Shown here: piece by piece, positions 8,875 through 17,969 of the stretch
Numbering within the stretch: the first letter of the stretch is position 1
Layout of the letters: the number at the start of each line of letters is the position of its first letter
Assembly: GCA_002084765.1 (NCBI GenBank)
Contig: NBMB01000029.1
Coordinates: forward strand, 36,324 to 100,323
DNA length: 64,000 bases
Direction of reading: 5' to 3'
Source: Candidatus Cloacimonetes bacterium 4572_55
Lineage (GTDB): Bacteria; 4572-55
Notes under the pieces: generated by a model
What the model saw: only the letters and a program-made list of their open reading frames with translations
Told to the model about the DNA's origin: nothing
The model's database searches: none
Program-made: the position numbers and the translations under genes

Positions 8875-9836
8875 CTGGAAAACCTCCGTTATCAGACTTG
8901 ACGCGACAGGACGAAAAACTCGAAGCGTTGATCACCGACCGACTTTATATCATACAAAAAAAGTTAGGTTATCGATACACAGAAGACGCTATTTTGTTGT
9001 TTAATTTCATAAAAAAAAGAAAACCTGTTCCATCCGTGCTAGAAATCGGCGCGGGCGGCGGAATTCTTTCTCTCCTACTGGCGCATGAATGGCAATCGTG
9101 CCAAATTCGAGCCATCGAAATTCAAAACGAATTGGCGGAAATGGGACAACGAAGCATTATCTATAACCGATTACAAGATCGCGTCGTAATTGAGCGAGCA
9201 GATTTGCGAAATCTGAATCTGCCTTTTGCCGGACAGCACTACCCGCTTATTATGACGAACCCTCCTTTTTTTCGACTGGGAGAAGGTCGTCTGCCCCCCA
9301 ACCCGACTCGGAGGATCTCTCGGCACGAGGTCGCCTGTTGTTTTGACGATATATGCAGAACAGTCCAGAAAATCCTCATGCCGACCGGCAAATTTATCTT
9401 TATCCATATCCACCGCAGACTCGACGAGATACGAGACACACTCAACTGCAATCATCTGGAACTTGTTGAGATAGAAGGTATTAGGGGAAAGTTTTTGGCG
9501 GTAGGGGTCCACAAAAAAAAAATCGCCCATAACGCAGAACGCCAGTCTGCATTTATTTGCGGATCAGACAGTCAATACGCCATGAATTGCATCCGCCATT
9601 TCCACCATCAAATTCGGGTCTTTTTTTTGCTCGAAAATAGTTCCGGTGACAATAAAATTCGCTCCGGCTTTCACCTTTTTCTCAGCGGACTCTGGGGTAC
9701 GGATTCCGCCGCCCACAATCAATGGGATGGAGACATATTTCCGCACTGCCCCGATCATCCGTTCTGGCACGCTCTGTTCCGCTCCACTTCCGCCGTCCAT
9801 ATAGATCAGTTTCATGCCCAAGAATTCGCCGGCTAG
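8865..9836 (+). CDS. TrmN6/YfiC-like tRNA adenine-N6 methyltransferase, C-terminus doubtful
   Basis: Class I methyltransferase: 'RLYIIQKKLGYRYTEDAILL' near residue 27, SAM motif I 'VLEIGAGGGILSLLLA' near 58, and catalytic 'MTNPPFF' near 130 (an NPPF motif, as in adenine-N6 enzymes). In E. coli the relative acts on A37 of tRNA(Val). Family members are about 220-250 residues; here the frame runs on to 323, and the last 90 or so codons are antisense to the convergent prenyltransferase-like gene. A run of ten A at about 9513-9522 precedes the odd part: one base more would end the protein at a TAA near 9531. I think the real protein stops at about 222-240 residues. The start is also uncertain (weak ribosome binding site at 8865). 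Confidence 0.7.
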   Translation: MWPSGKPPLSDLTRQDEKLEALITDRLYIIQKKLGYRYTEDAILLFNFIKKRKPVPSVLEIGAGGGILSLLLAHEWQSCQIRAIEIQNELAEMGQRSIIYNRLQDRVVIERADLRNLNLPFAGQHYPLIMTNPPFFRLGEGRLPPNPTRRISRHEVACCFDDICRTVQKILMPTGKFIFIHIHRRLDEIRDTLNCNHLELVEIEGIRGKFLAVGVHKKKIAHNAERQSAFICGSDSQYAMNCIRHFHHQIRVFFLLENSSGDNKIRSGFHLFLSGLWGTDSAAHNQWDGDIFPHCPDHPFWHALFRSTSAVHIDQFHAQEFAG

Positions 9837-10319
9837 TGCGTGCGCGGCTGCGATCTCCGGTTTATGTCGAGGAATCGGGAACGTGCCGCTCATAAACTGA
9901 GCCGTAGTTGGTCTACCGGATTCGATCAGCATATATCCGACCGAAATCGGCTCCAACCCAGCTCTCTTGATAAGAGGCGCGCCTTTGACCTGCTCGCCGA
10001 TCAAGTACTCGGCACTACGACCGCTGATCAGGGACATGAAGAGGATCGCGTCGGCTTTTTTAGAAATCTGATTTACCCCGCCGGGAAAAAGCACAACGGG
10101 TAAAGTCACTTCCTTTTTGATCGCGGTGAGCAACGCGTCCAGTTCATTGGTAAAAAGCAGACTTCCGCCGACAAATAGGATATCTGCGCCGGCTTGCTCC
10201 GATCGAACAGCAAGCTGAACGCCCTCTTTTAATGAAACTTTATCCGGATCGATCAATACAATAAAACCGGCTTTTTTAGTTTCCGCGGTACGCAAAAAAT
10301 GTTGATAAACTCGCATCAT
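9564..10319 (-). CDS. geranylgeranylglyceryl phosphate synthase-family protein (PcrB-like)
   Basis: TIM-barrel prenyltransferase that joins a long polyprenyl diphosphate to glycerol-1-phosphate; archaea use it for membrane ether lipids and some bacteria, notably Bacteroidetes, carry this type. Visible: 'LIDPDKVSLKEG' near the start, 'ADILFVGGSLLF', 'LPVVLFPGGVNQIS', 'YMDGGSGAEQSVP' and 'IVGGGIRTPESAEK' with the phosphate-binding glycines. The enzyme family normally starts with a short 'MRVYQ'-like sequence, so I prefer the ATG pair at 10314-10319 over an upstream TTG at 10367; neither has a strong ribosome binding site. Convergent with the methyltransferase-like gene. Whether it acts with prenyl chains of 20 or more carbons is not visible. 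Confidence 0.88.
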   Translation of the reverse strand: MMRVYQHFLRTAETKKAGFIVLIDPDKVSLKEGVQLAVRSEQAGADILFVGGSLLFTNELDALLTAIKKEVTLPVVLFPGGVNQISKKADAILFMSLISGRSAEYLIGEQVKGAPLIKRAGLEPISVGYMLIESGRPTTAQFMSGTFPIPRHKPEIAAAHALAGEFLGMKLIYMDGGSGAEQSVPERMIGAVRKYVSIPLIVGGGIRTPESAEKKVKAGANFIVTGTIFEQKKDPNLMVEMADAIHGVLTV

Positions 10320-10516
10320 TTTTCTATTTATTTTAAAATTTCGTTTCAATTTCGATAAGGTTGTCAATTTATCATGTCAGACAAGCGATGTCAACAAATA
10401 ATTGACAATTATTTTTTTCGTAATAAGCTAACATACTTATTTATTTGATCTTATCGTCATACAATACGATTTCTTGACCACTGCGCGCCCCTGTTTAATT
10501 AAAACTCTTTTGGCTG

Positions 10517-10556
10517 AGACTTTTGATAAAAATATAAGACTTTTGATAAAAATAAA
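10517..10556 (+). repeat. 20-bp tandem duplication abutting a ribosome binding site
   Basis: Two adjacent copies, AGACTTTTGATAAAAATATA (10517-10536) and the same with the last bases ATAAA (10537-10556). The second copy ends in AAA followed by GG, forming the AAAGG site six bases before the ATG at 10565. Confidence 0.9.
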
Positions 10557-10564
10557 GGTTCATT

Positions 10565-11356
10565 ATGATAAATTTGCAACAGAAAAAAACGGAATTTTTT
10601 CTCGGAAGCGGCTTAAGCGCGTTTTCATATCATATTGTCTCAATTAAATTTATCAAAAATAATATTTCTCTATTGAAATACCTAATTTATCCCCTGATAA
10701 TAAATTCGGTAGCGTTTCTCATTTTATTTGCTGTCAGTTTTTATTTATACGATAATTGGCTCGATTCCATCATTCATCCGTCTGAGAGTTGGAGATACAC
10801 CCTGCTCTATTCGGCTATTATCATCATTTCCTCGATTTTATTCCTATTATTTATATTTTTTAGCTTCAGCCTGTTAAGTAGTGTTATCGCGGCTCCTTTC
10901 TATGATATGTTATCGCAGCGAACCGAAGAAATCGCGCTTGGCGTCTCATTAGATGAAGATTTTGATTGGCGTATTTTTTTACGAGACGCCCGAAATACCA
11001 TAATCGAGCAGATCCAACGTCTACTTTTCTTCGGCGCAATCTGGATTTGCGTGTTGCCGACTTTGCTGATTCCGGTAGCTGGAGAAATAGCGATCACTCT
11101 CGTCACGTTAACTTTTATAGGTTTTGAATACTTGGATCTGCCTCTTTCTCGCCTCAGATTGAGATTTCCCGATAAATTGCGCATTTTTTCTCGATACAAG
11201 CTGACCTTACTTGGCTTCGGCGCGGCAAGCGGTCTGCTTTTGGCAATCCCATTTGTGAATATTATCAGCATTCCCTTGTCAGTTGTGGGCGGCACTCTCC
11301 TATATTGCCATCGAATTCGACCGGAAGTCCTGCCCAAGGAGAAAGTTGATCATTGA
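10565..11356 (+). CDS. EI24-domain (CysZ-like) integral membrane protein
   Basis: 263 residues with at least four long hydrophobic segments (about 35-65, 80-115, 145-185, 215-245). 'FLGSGLSAFSYHIVSIKFI' at the start and 'SSVIAAPFYDMLSQRTEE' near residue 105 match the EI24 family, whose best-known bacterial member CysZ imports sulfate; many members have unknown roles. No cysteine-biosynthesis gene is nearby, so a sulfate role is not supported by context. Start ATG follows AAAGG, itself the end of a tandem duplication. The convergent response-regulator gene ends 10 bp away. Confidence 0.82.
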   Translation: MINLQQKKTEFFLGSGLSAFSYHIVSIKFIKNNISLLKYLIYPLIINSVAFLILFAVSFYLYDNWLDSIIHPSESWRYTLLYSAIIIISSILFLLFIFFSFSLLSSVIAAPFYDMLSQRTEEIALGVSLDEDFDWRIFLRDARNTIIEQIQRLLFFGAIWICVLPTLLIPVAGEIAITLVTLTFIGFEYLDLPLSRLRLRFPDKLRIFSRYKLTLLGFGAASGLLLAIPFVNIISIPLSVVGGTLLYCHRIRPEVLPKEKVDH

Positions 11357-11366
11357 TTTAGGCATA

Positions 11367-12752
11367 TCAATCTAAATTATACCACTTCAGCTTATTTAAT
11401 AGTGTTTTATAAGAAACGCCCATCAATTTTGCGGCTTTGCTTTTATTTCCACCAGTTTCCTTTAAAACTTGACGGATATATTGTATCTCTGCTTTGCTCG
11501 CCGCGTCCTTTGAGACCTCCTGCAAGGGCGGATGCTCATGGGTCAGATCAAAAACTTTCGACTGCGGCTCGTCCGTCCATTCCGGCAAGATGATATGGTC
11601 GGACTCTAACGCATGACCGTCGGAGAGCAAAATTGCCCGCTCTAAGGTGTTGCGCAGTTCCCGCACATTGCCCCGCCATTGATAATCGCACAATCGATTG
11701 ATGAGTTTTTGCGATATTCTCACCGGCGAGATATTGAACTCCTCGCATATTTGCTTGATAAAAAAATAGATCAATTCTGGAATATCGTCTTTCCGATCCC
11801 GCAGTGGGGGCACGGTCAGCGGAAAAATACTCAGCCGAAAATAGAGATCTTCCCTGAATTTTTTTTCCTCAATCGCTTTTTTCAGATCAATATTGCTCGC
11901 CGCGATCACCCGCGCATTAATTGGAATTAGTCGAGAACCTCCGAGCCGCTCAATTTGACGCTCTTGAAGAACCCGCAAGAGTTTTGCCTGGAGATTTAAA
12001 TTCAGGTCGCCCACCTCGTCGAGAAAGATGGAGCCAAGATGCGCCAACTCAAATTTACCCAATTTCCGTTCAGCGGCTCCAGTAAACGCGCCCTTCTCAT
12101 ATCCGAACAGCTCATTTTCTAAGAGCGTATCCGGAATCGCCGCGCAATTGATCGGAACAAATTTTCTCTCTCTTCTCGGCGACAGGTGATGCACCGCTCG
12201 CGCAAACAGCTCCTTACCGGTTCCGCTTTCTCCCAACAACAGGACAGTCGTATTTTTCGACGCCACGCGCTTGACCTTGTCGAACAGGTCTCGAATCACA
12301 CGGGAACTGCCCACGATCTCCACCGGCAGATTCAATGTGTCGATCTGAGAGCGCGATAGCGAATTTTTTTGTTTCAATTCCGCTGTTTCCAACGTTTCTT
12401 TGATCGCCAGAAAAAGATGATCTAAATCGATCGGCTTGGTCAAGAAATCTGACGCGCCCTGTTTCATCGCCTGCACAGCGATTTCGATATCGCCGAACGC
12501 AGTCATCAGGATGACCGGCGTATCCTTATTCGCTTGATTTGCGATAGCTTTGATTTGCAATAATAAGGAAAGACCGTCCTGCCCCGGCATTTTTAGATCC
12601 GTCAATACAAGATCGATTTTTTGTTTTTTAAAAATTGACAGCCCGGTTTGCGCGTCTTCCGCGCCCATCGCGCGATACCCTTCCATGACCAGGGATTGGG
12701 TGATCATGGAACGCAAACTTCTTTTGTCTTCTACTACCAATATTGTCGCCAT
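11367..12752 (-). CDS. NtrC-family sigma-54 response regulator
   Basis: 461 residues in the classic three-part layout. Receiver domain with phospho-acceptor in 'LVLTDLKMPGQDG' (near residue 53) and 'MTAFGDIEIAV', 'FLTKPID'. AAA+ domain with Walker A 'LGESGTGKELFARAVHH', the sigma-54 contact loop 'EKGAFTGAAERK', Walker B 'GSIFLDEVGDLN' and 'NVRELRNTLERAI'. The C-terminal Fis-type helix-turn-helix reads 'NKSKAAKLMGVSYKTLLNKL'. All key residues are present, so it should be functional, activating sigma-54 promoters when phosphorylated. A kinase is not adjacent; the PAS kinase at 5819-7570 is a candidate partner by type and proximity only. Confidence 0.93.
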   Translation of the reverse strand: MATILVVEDKRSLRSMITQSLVMEGYRAMGAEDAQTGLSIFKKQKIDLVLTDLKMPGQDGLSLLLQIKAIANQANKDTPVILMTAFGDIEIAVQAMKQGASDFLTKPIDLDHLFLAIKETLETAELKQKNSLSRSQIDTLNLPVEIVGSSRVIRDLFDKVKRVASKNTTVLLLGESGTGKELFARAVHHLSPRRERKFVPINCAAIPDTLLENELFGYEKGAFTGAAERKLGKFELAHLGSIFLDEVGDLNLNLQAKLLRVLQERQIERLGGSRLIPINARVIAASNIDLKKAIEEKKFREDLYFRLSIFPLTVPPLRDRKDDIPELIYFFIKQICEEFNISPVRISQKLINRLCDYQWRGNVRELRNTLERAILLSDGHALESDHIILPEWTDEPQSKVFDLTHEHPPLQEVSKDAASKAEIQYIRQVLKETGGNKSKAAKLMGVSYKTLLNKLKWYNLD

Positions 12753-12815
12753 GAATCTCGCTTATATATCAATAATTTATGCCTAAGCAGTTACAATATT
12801 CTCGTGCATAGCTAC

Positions 12816-13985
12816 TTAAAAAATAAAATTAAGGGTTGACACAACAGTAAAAAGCCGCTCTTTGGTATCGAAAATCTCATCATAAAATTCGCTTTGCAAT
12901 GGATTGTCGCCCTTGGATCCAAGCCTTCGATGATACCCCAGCGCGACTTCGGCTTGGATTCTGTTCGTATTGAGATTGGCGCCAACATAATACGTTGTCC
13001 GATCGTCGAAGCTTAGCTTTCGTTGTTCATAATCGATATAACGCAGCGTTTTCCCTCTTGTCATGCCAAATCGGAGGACTGTTCTTGATGAAACCAACCT
13101 CTCGACAGCGAGACTGACGCGCCGTTTTGTCTTCCACTTTCCCCACTCTTGAGTCTCGGTCTCTCCCGGCTCTGATTCCAGGGGTTCGATATGTGCCGAT
13201 TGGGCGTACGCGCCGCCCACATCGATCAAAAAAGCAGTGTGGGTTCCGGATCCGAGACTGAAGCTGATGTGCATATCTCGAGGTTCACGATCCAGGAGTA
13301 TCGCGCGGGAATAGTCGTCAAACCGAGGCGTTCTCCCCTTTTGTCCAAACGCGTATTTGATATAAAATGAGAGGCGATAAATCGATTCAAAGTATGTCGC
13401 GCCCACGTCGACGGAGAAAAAATCATGCGTGGTCCGGCTCTGATTCGGCTTTTTGTAGTCAAATTTTTGATAAACAGCAGTGACGCCGGTGATCATATCC
13501 GGGCTTGAATAGTCGCACACAGCAGACCGGACGCTAAGAAAATCGCTATCGCTGAAAAGATAGTCCTCGTATCCAAGCGGGTGGGACAGCTCGACTTTTT
13601 GTGACCCTTTCGTAGCCGCAACTCCGAAGTAAGATTGAAGATAGGTGAGAGAATAGCCGTCGGATTTCGTCTCGCCGCCGATTATTTTTTCGCTGCCCGA
13701 GGGCGAGTCAGATATCCCACTCGTCCATGAGTAGCGTTGGCGGAATGTGGAAAAGGAGACCATTCGTCGATAAAATCCTATCAACTCCGCAGGGTTGGCG
13801 AACATACCGTCCGGCTGAGAAGAGAGGGATCCGATCGCGCCGGCTAATGCGTGACTTCTTGCGCTCATAGGTTGGGGCTGGGCAAGGAGCGGCGTCGCAT
13901 AAAGTGCGGATATCAAAAGGAAAACGCTTGAAATTCGTGTGCATTCAGAAATGAATGCGGCAAAATCTATCTTTCGATTTATCAA
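12816..13985 (-). CDS. PorV/FadL-like outer-membrane beta-barrel protein
   Basis: 389 residues with an N-terminal signal peptide ('VFLLISALYATPLLAQ', about 20-36), then 'SARSHALAGAIGSLSSQPD' and 'MFANPAELIGFYR', the N-terminal signature of PorV/PorQ and FadL-like barrels, followed by alternating beta strands and an aromatic C-terminal residue ('STLNFIF'), as expected for Bam-inserted barrels. Translation probably begins at a TTG (13983-13985) with AAGGA upstream and only two bases after the stop of the CapA gene, suggesting translational coupling; no ATG is available before residue 40. Function as porin or lipid transporter is not determinable. Confidence 0.78.
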   Translation of the reverse strand: MINRKIDFAAFISECTRISSVFLLISALYATPLLAQPQPMSARSHALAGAIGSLSSQPDGMFANPAELIGFYRRMVSFSTFRQRYSWTSGISDSPSGSEKIIGGETKSDGYSLTYLQSYFGVAATKGSQKVELSHPLGYEDYLFSDSDFLSVRSAVCDYSSPDMITGVTAVYQKFDYKKPNQSRTTHDFFSVDVGATYFESIYRLSFYIKYAFGQKGRTPRFDDYSRAILLDREPRDMHISFSLGSGTHTAFLIDVGGAYAQSAHIEPLESEPGETETQEWGKWKTKRRVSLAVERLVSSRTVLRFGMTRGKTLRYIDYEQRKLSFDDRTTYYVGANLNTNRIQAEVALGYHRRLGSKGDNPLQSEFYDEIFDTKERLFTVVSTLNFIF

Positions 13986-13987
13986 TT

Positions 13988-15085
13988 TTATTTGTCCTTA
14001 TTAATTGAAATAACACCGATATCATTTTTGACGTCGATCTCCGTACCAAAAGGCTTTGATAACGTGACAATCTCGTTCAGGATCGCTTCAGCCGCGGTCC
14101 CTGTCTCGATTTTGGTCTGGAAATGCACCTTGAAGTTATCGACAATGAGCGGGATCAGTTCGGCTTTTTTTAGCCCGTTTTGGTCAAAGTAGACCTTCAG
14201 TGCCGCGCTGGTCTTTGCATTTGGACTGTATGATCCGAATGCAAAATTGCCCAAACTGTATGCGATCACCCCATTTTTGTATGCTTCAACTCCCTGAAGA
14301 ATATGGGGATGATGCCCGATAACCAACAACGCGCCGCTGTCAATCGCCAATCGAGCCAGATCTTTCTGATATCCTTTCGGATAGTCCAGAAGTTCCTGTC
14401 CCCAATGAAAAGAGACTACAACCATATCCGCTTGTTGCGCCGCGATTGACACATCTTTTTGAATATAATTTCTCCGAGCTTGCGCCGTCCCGGGCCGAGA
14501 AGCCGTGGCGTAAAATGACTTGGGATAGGTTGCTGAATAGGAGAGAAAAGCGATTTTGTACCCATCGATAGAGTAGATTTTCGGCTGTCGCGCCTGCTCC
14601 AGATTTTCACCCGCGCCAGACGCAATCAGTCCGGCGGAGTCCAAAATCGCGACTGTGCTTGTCAACGCGCGGGCTCCGAAATCCATAATGTGATTATTCG
14701 CAAGGCAAAGCACGTCAAATCCCGCGTTTTTAATCCCGTCTGCGCACTTCGGCGACGCCAAAAAAGTGTATGTCTTTGTGGGATCAGCCGGTCCTTTAAA
14801 ATCCGACGCGGGTCCTAATGGTGCTTCCAAGTTTCCGATCGCGACATCTGCGCTTCGGATCATCTCCTTGGTGTACTTGAAAGGATAATCCGCCCCTTTC
14901 TCAATGATAAAGGATTCCATTTTTCCACTCATCATAATGTCGCCGACCGCTATCAATGAGCGCACAGGATTCTCATTCTCTTCCATACCAGTCTGGCTCT
15001 CATGGATCGGCTGTCCATTTGACGTAACCGAGATAAATAAAAAAATAACCGTTGTCAATAAAATAAATTTCTTTATATTAGCCAT
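13988..15085 (-). CDS. CapA-family metallophosphatase-like protein
   Basis: 365 residues with a signal peptide (about 4-25) and the CapA/PgsA fold related to calcineurin-like phosphatases: 'IAVGDIMMSGKME' near residue 46, 'VAIGNLEAPLG' near 88, 'CLANNHIMDFG' near 127, 'VVVSFHWGQEL' near 223, and 'LLVIGHHPHILQG' near 253. Founding members take part in poly-gamma-glutamate capsule synthesis, but most bacterial relatives are uncharacterised exported enzymes. ATG follows GTAGGAG. The outer-membrane barrel gene starts two bases after its stop, so both are probably made together. Confidence 0.88.
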   Translation of the reverse strand: MANIKKFILLTTVIFLFISVTSNGQPIHESQTGMEENENPVRSLIAVGDIMMSGKMESFIIEKGADYPFKYTKEMIRSADVAIGNLEAPLGPASDFKGPADPTKTYTFLASPKCADGIKNAGFDVLCLANNHIMDFGARALTSTVAILDSAGLIASGAGENLEQARQPKIYSIDGYKIAFLSYSATYPKSFYATASRPGTAQARRNYIQKDVSIAAQQADMVVVSFHWGQELLDYPKGYQKDLARLAIDSGALLVIGHHPHILQGVEAYKNGVIAYSLGNFAFGSYSPNAKTSAALKVYFDQNGLKKAELIPLIVDNFKVHFQTKIETGTAAEAILNEIVTLSKPFGTEIDVKNDIGVISINKDK

Positions 15086-15277
15086 ATCCCGCTCCTACTT
15101 TTGGTAGACTTTACATTAAAAACTTAAAAATACGAATACATACAAAATAGCATAATGAGATAATATAAGAGGTATAGTTTGATGTCAAGATTATATTTTT
15201 CCGCGAGTCTATAAACGTGACGCCGGTTCGACATAATTGATAAAAAATCGAATACTAAGAGAATAAAGGATATTTTC

Positions 15278-17887
15278 ATGGGTGAAAATACAAAAGCTCC
15301 TGTCCAAAATGTAGCGGAGATAACCACTAAGCCGACCCCGTCTCCTCTCACCCCCCAACTTACCAAAGATAACGCCTTTCGCCTCATTCGAGAAAATCTG
15401 CGTAAAGGCAAAATGCCAGACACGGTTAAAATGATCATGGCGAGTGGCAAAATGCCGAATGGAGACGAGGTGCCAGTCGACATCATTCTGCGATTGTCTA
15501 GGGATCCGAGTAGGGGTGTGCGGCTGAAAGCTCACCAGCTCATTTCTGAGTTTGGCGAGGACGTGTTCTATGAAATTCTCTGGGGCCCCTACGACGACCC
15601 TGAGTTGATGGATATTATCATCAATCGATTTTCTAAGCATGAGGAAAAAATCCGAGCAATATTTTTTGATCCTGGAATCAACATGGGAGCAAAACAGACT
15701 TGCCTTGAAAAATTCCCTCATATTTTTGCCCATTTTTTAGCACGCTCGATCATTCGGATTGTGGGCGGGCAAATCCTTTTCTCATACCTCAAAGCTCGAC
15801 CCGAGGATAAACGGTTTGTGCTTGATACGCTGTTGGAAGCCGAGGTTTTTGAAGATGACGGAGAACACCAACGTAGCGAATCGACCGACGTGCAAAAAGC
15901 ACTGATCAAGAACTTTAGCCCGAATAGGATCCGGAGAGAGACTAAGCTGATTTTTGCTCAAGGAAAAACTCCGAGCGGCGATCCTCTGCCCATTGAAATT
16001 ATTTCAAAACTGCTGGTTGACGCCGATAAAGAGGTTCGCAGTCAAGCCGCGATGACACTGATGGATTTCGATTCTAAAGAGATGATCCACGTATTAAGAA
16101 GCGAACATATCGATAGCCAAATTTTGCAAGCACTTGCCCATTACATCCATGACCCGAAAATTGTGGAGGCGATCTGCGTCTCGCCGCATGTCACGGACAA
16201 GATTATCGTGTATATGTTAGAAAACAATTTTAAGGTGACGATATCCGCTATTTTTCGGCATCTAACAAAAAACCCACAATTCACAATTTTTAAGGATGTC
16301 TTACAAGAATATCCTGAACACGCCAATTTTATTTTATCTCTATTTTATGAGCAATACGACGAAAATTTGGATTTAAGCGAATGGATACGAAAAGCGCGTT
16401 TGGAAAAGCAGGTCAATATGCTGGCGAAAGAGTTAGAGCCGATTATAGAGATGGAACAGCATACTTATACAATGGCTGAGATTCTGTTGAGACTCTCGCC
16501 AGAAAATATCGCTTTGATCGGCGATATTATTCATGGAAAAGCATCGGGCGGACAACGGAATTATGACCGGTTGTTTCTCAGCCTGCTGGAAATCGAACTG
16601 CTTCGGGAGATCTGGGGCGACGAGACTTTCGGTAAAGTGATGGGCTATTTGAAACGGATCAAAAGCACCGCGCTGCTAAAGACATGGGCACTGATGTTGC
16701 CCTACAAAGAGCTGTCCGGCACGCTCGCTTTGCTGGTTCATACATTTTGGAAACTGGGGAAGCAGTTTTGCCGCATCAAAGGAAAAGCCCCTATCTACAT
16801 TACTGTAACCGAGATATTCGACTTTATTTGGAATCTATTGAAGGCGGTGCAGCAACTACGACCCACATTTTCATTCTTTGATCTCAAGACCCTTTTCTTA
16901 GGCTCCCGATCCATGCGATACACGGCAGATGAAGAGGTATTTGCCACAGAATGCTTGCTTGTCTCCGGATTCCGTTGTCAGGCGAACGGCAATTTCATGT
17001 TCGACTTAGGTCAATTTTTGACAGTGGGTGAGCTGAAGACATTCGGCAGCAGCAAAGAGGCGACAAAAAAACGGAAGTTTACGCAAGAGGAAATTCAAAA
17101 GGTCAAGCAAGAGCTGAAAAAATTGTCGGCAAAACAAAAAATTTCTTTGATACCACAAGCACCAGTCGATGTGGTGCGGATCCTGGTGCGGGACCCAGAC
17201 CCGAATGTGGTCGCCGCCACGCTGAGATCTAAACTGGCGACTCAGCGAGAAGCCATGGTCTTGGCACTGCAAAAAACGACTGCCTCGAATATTTTAGAAG
17301 AAATTGCTAAAAACAAAAATTGGGTGAGTAAATACCCGATTAAAATCGCCCTGGTCAACAATCCAAAGACCCCGCTCGATATTTCGCTTGGACTCATAGT
17401 CGATCTGCTGCAACAAGACCTCATGCGGCTGATCCAAAGCTCTGAGGTTGCACCGTCGGTCCGCGCAAAAGCGGAGCAGCAGTTCCGTAACCGTATCTCT
17501 GAGCTGTCGATCGAGGAACGGGAAAAGATGGCGGAAAGAGCCTCTATCGAACTGGTCGATGTCTTTTTGGACGACCAAAATGAAACCGTTCTGCTTGCGC
17601 TCCTGCGCAGCGCGGGTATTCGGGAGAGCCACATCATGAAGTTGGCAAAACGAAAATTCACCACCGGAGCTGTGCTGGAAGATATCGCCTCAAATCCTGT
17701 TTGGATAAATAATTACTCGATTTTATTAGAAGTGGTCAACCACCAGAATCTACCCCAAAGCGCGGCACTAAAGCTGATGCGGACACTGTCGCCATACGAT
17801 CTGAGGCAGCTCTCTCGCAATCGAGATATCTCTTCATCAGTCCAGGAAGGCGCACTGCGCATGTATCTCCAAAAAGGAGGGAGATAA
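15278..17887 (+). CDS. large alpha-helical repeat protein, paralogue of 52345-53145
   Basis: 869 residues, no signal peptide or membrane helix. I do not recognise a named family, but it is built from degenerate HEAT-like helical units. Two clear internal copies occur near residues 50 and 235: 'MASGKMPNGDEVPVDII' and 'FAQGKTPSGDPLPIEII', each followed by 'D...VR..A...L..F'. The last 250 residues contain another unit type ('NNPKTPLDISLGLIVDLLQQ', 'NHQNLPQSAALKLMRTLSP') that also makes up the 266-residue protein at 52345-53145. Such scaffolds normally bind proteins. AAAGGA lies seven bases before the ATG. A single gene, followed by a C10-A7 tract and a TonB receptor. Confidence 0.75.
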   Translation: MGENTKAPVQNVAEITTKPTPSPLTPQLTKDNAFRLIRENLRKGKMPDTVKMIMASGKMPNGDEVPVDIILRLSRDPSRGVRLKAHQLISEFGEDVFYEILWGPYDDPELMDIIINRFSKHEEKIRAIFFDPGINMGAKQTCLEKFPHIFAHFLARSIIRIVGGQILFSYLKARPEDKRFVLDTLLEAEVFEDDGEHQRSESTDVQKALIKNFSPNRIRRETKLIFAQGKTPSGDPLPIEIISKLLVDADKEVRSQAAMTLMDFDSKEMIHVLRSEHIDSQILQALAHYIHDPKIVEAICVSPHVTDKIIVYMLENNFKVTISAIFRHLTKNPQFTIFKDVLQEYPEHANFILSLFYEQYDENLDLSEWIRKARLEKQVNMLAKELEPIIEMEQHTYTMAEILLRLSPENIALIGDIIHGKASGGQRNYDRLFLSLLEIELLREIWGDETFGKVMGYLKRIKSTALLKTWALMLPYKELSGTLALLVHTFWKLGKQFCRIKGKAPIYITVTEIFDFIWNLLKAVQQLRPTFSFFDLKTLFLGSRSMRYTADEEVFATECLLVSGFRCQANGNFMFDLGQFLTVGELKTFGSSKEATKKRKFTQEEIQKVKQELKKLSAKQKISLIPQAPVDVVRILVRDPDPNVVAATLRSKLATQREAMVLALQKTTASNILEEIAKNKNWVSKYPIKIALVNNPKTPLDISLGLIVDLLQQDLMRLIQSSEVAPSVRAKAEQQFRNRISELSIEEREKMAERASIELVDVFLDDQNETVLLALLRSAGIRESHIMKLAKRKFTTGAVLEDIASNPVWINNYSILLEVVNHQNLPQSAALKLMRTLSPYDLRQLSRNRDISSSVQEGALRMYLQKGGR

Positions 17888-17898
17888 TGGCTGGAACC

Positions 17899-17915
17899 CC
17901 CCCCCCAAAAAAACT
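17899..17915. repeat. C10-A7 homopolymer tract
   Basis: Ten C followed directly by seven A in the short gap between the helical-repeat gene and TonB receptor 1, about 55 bp before the receptor start. Tracts of this kind can vary in length by slippage. Confidence 0.9.
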
Positions 17916-17969
17916 ATCAATAGGCAGTATATTGATAATTAATGTGTTAAATTAAAATGTGGTAAAAAA

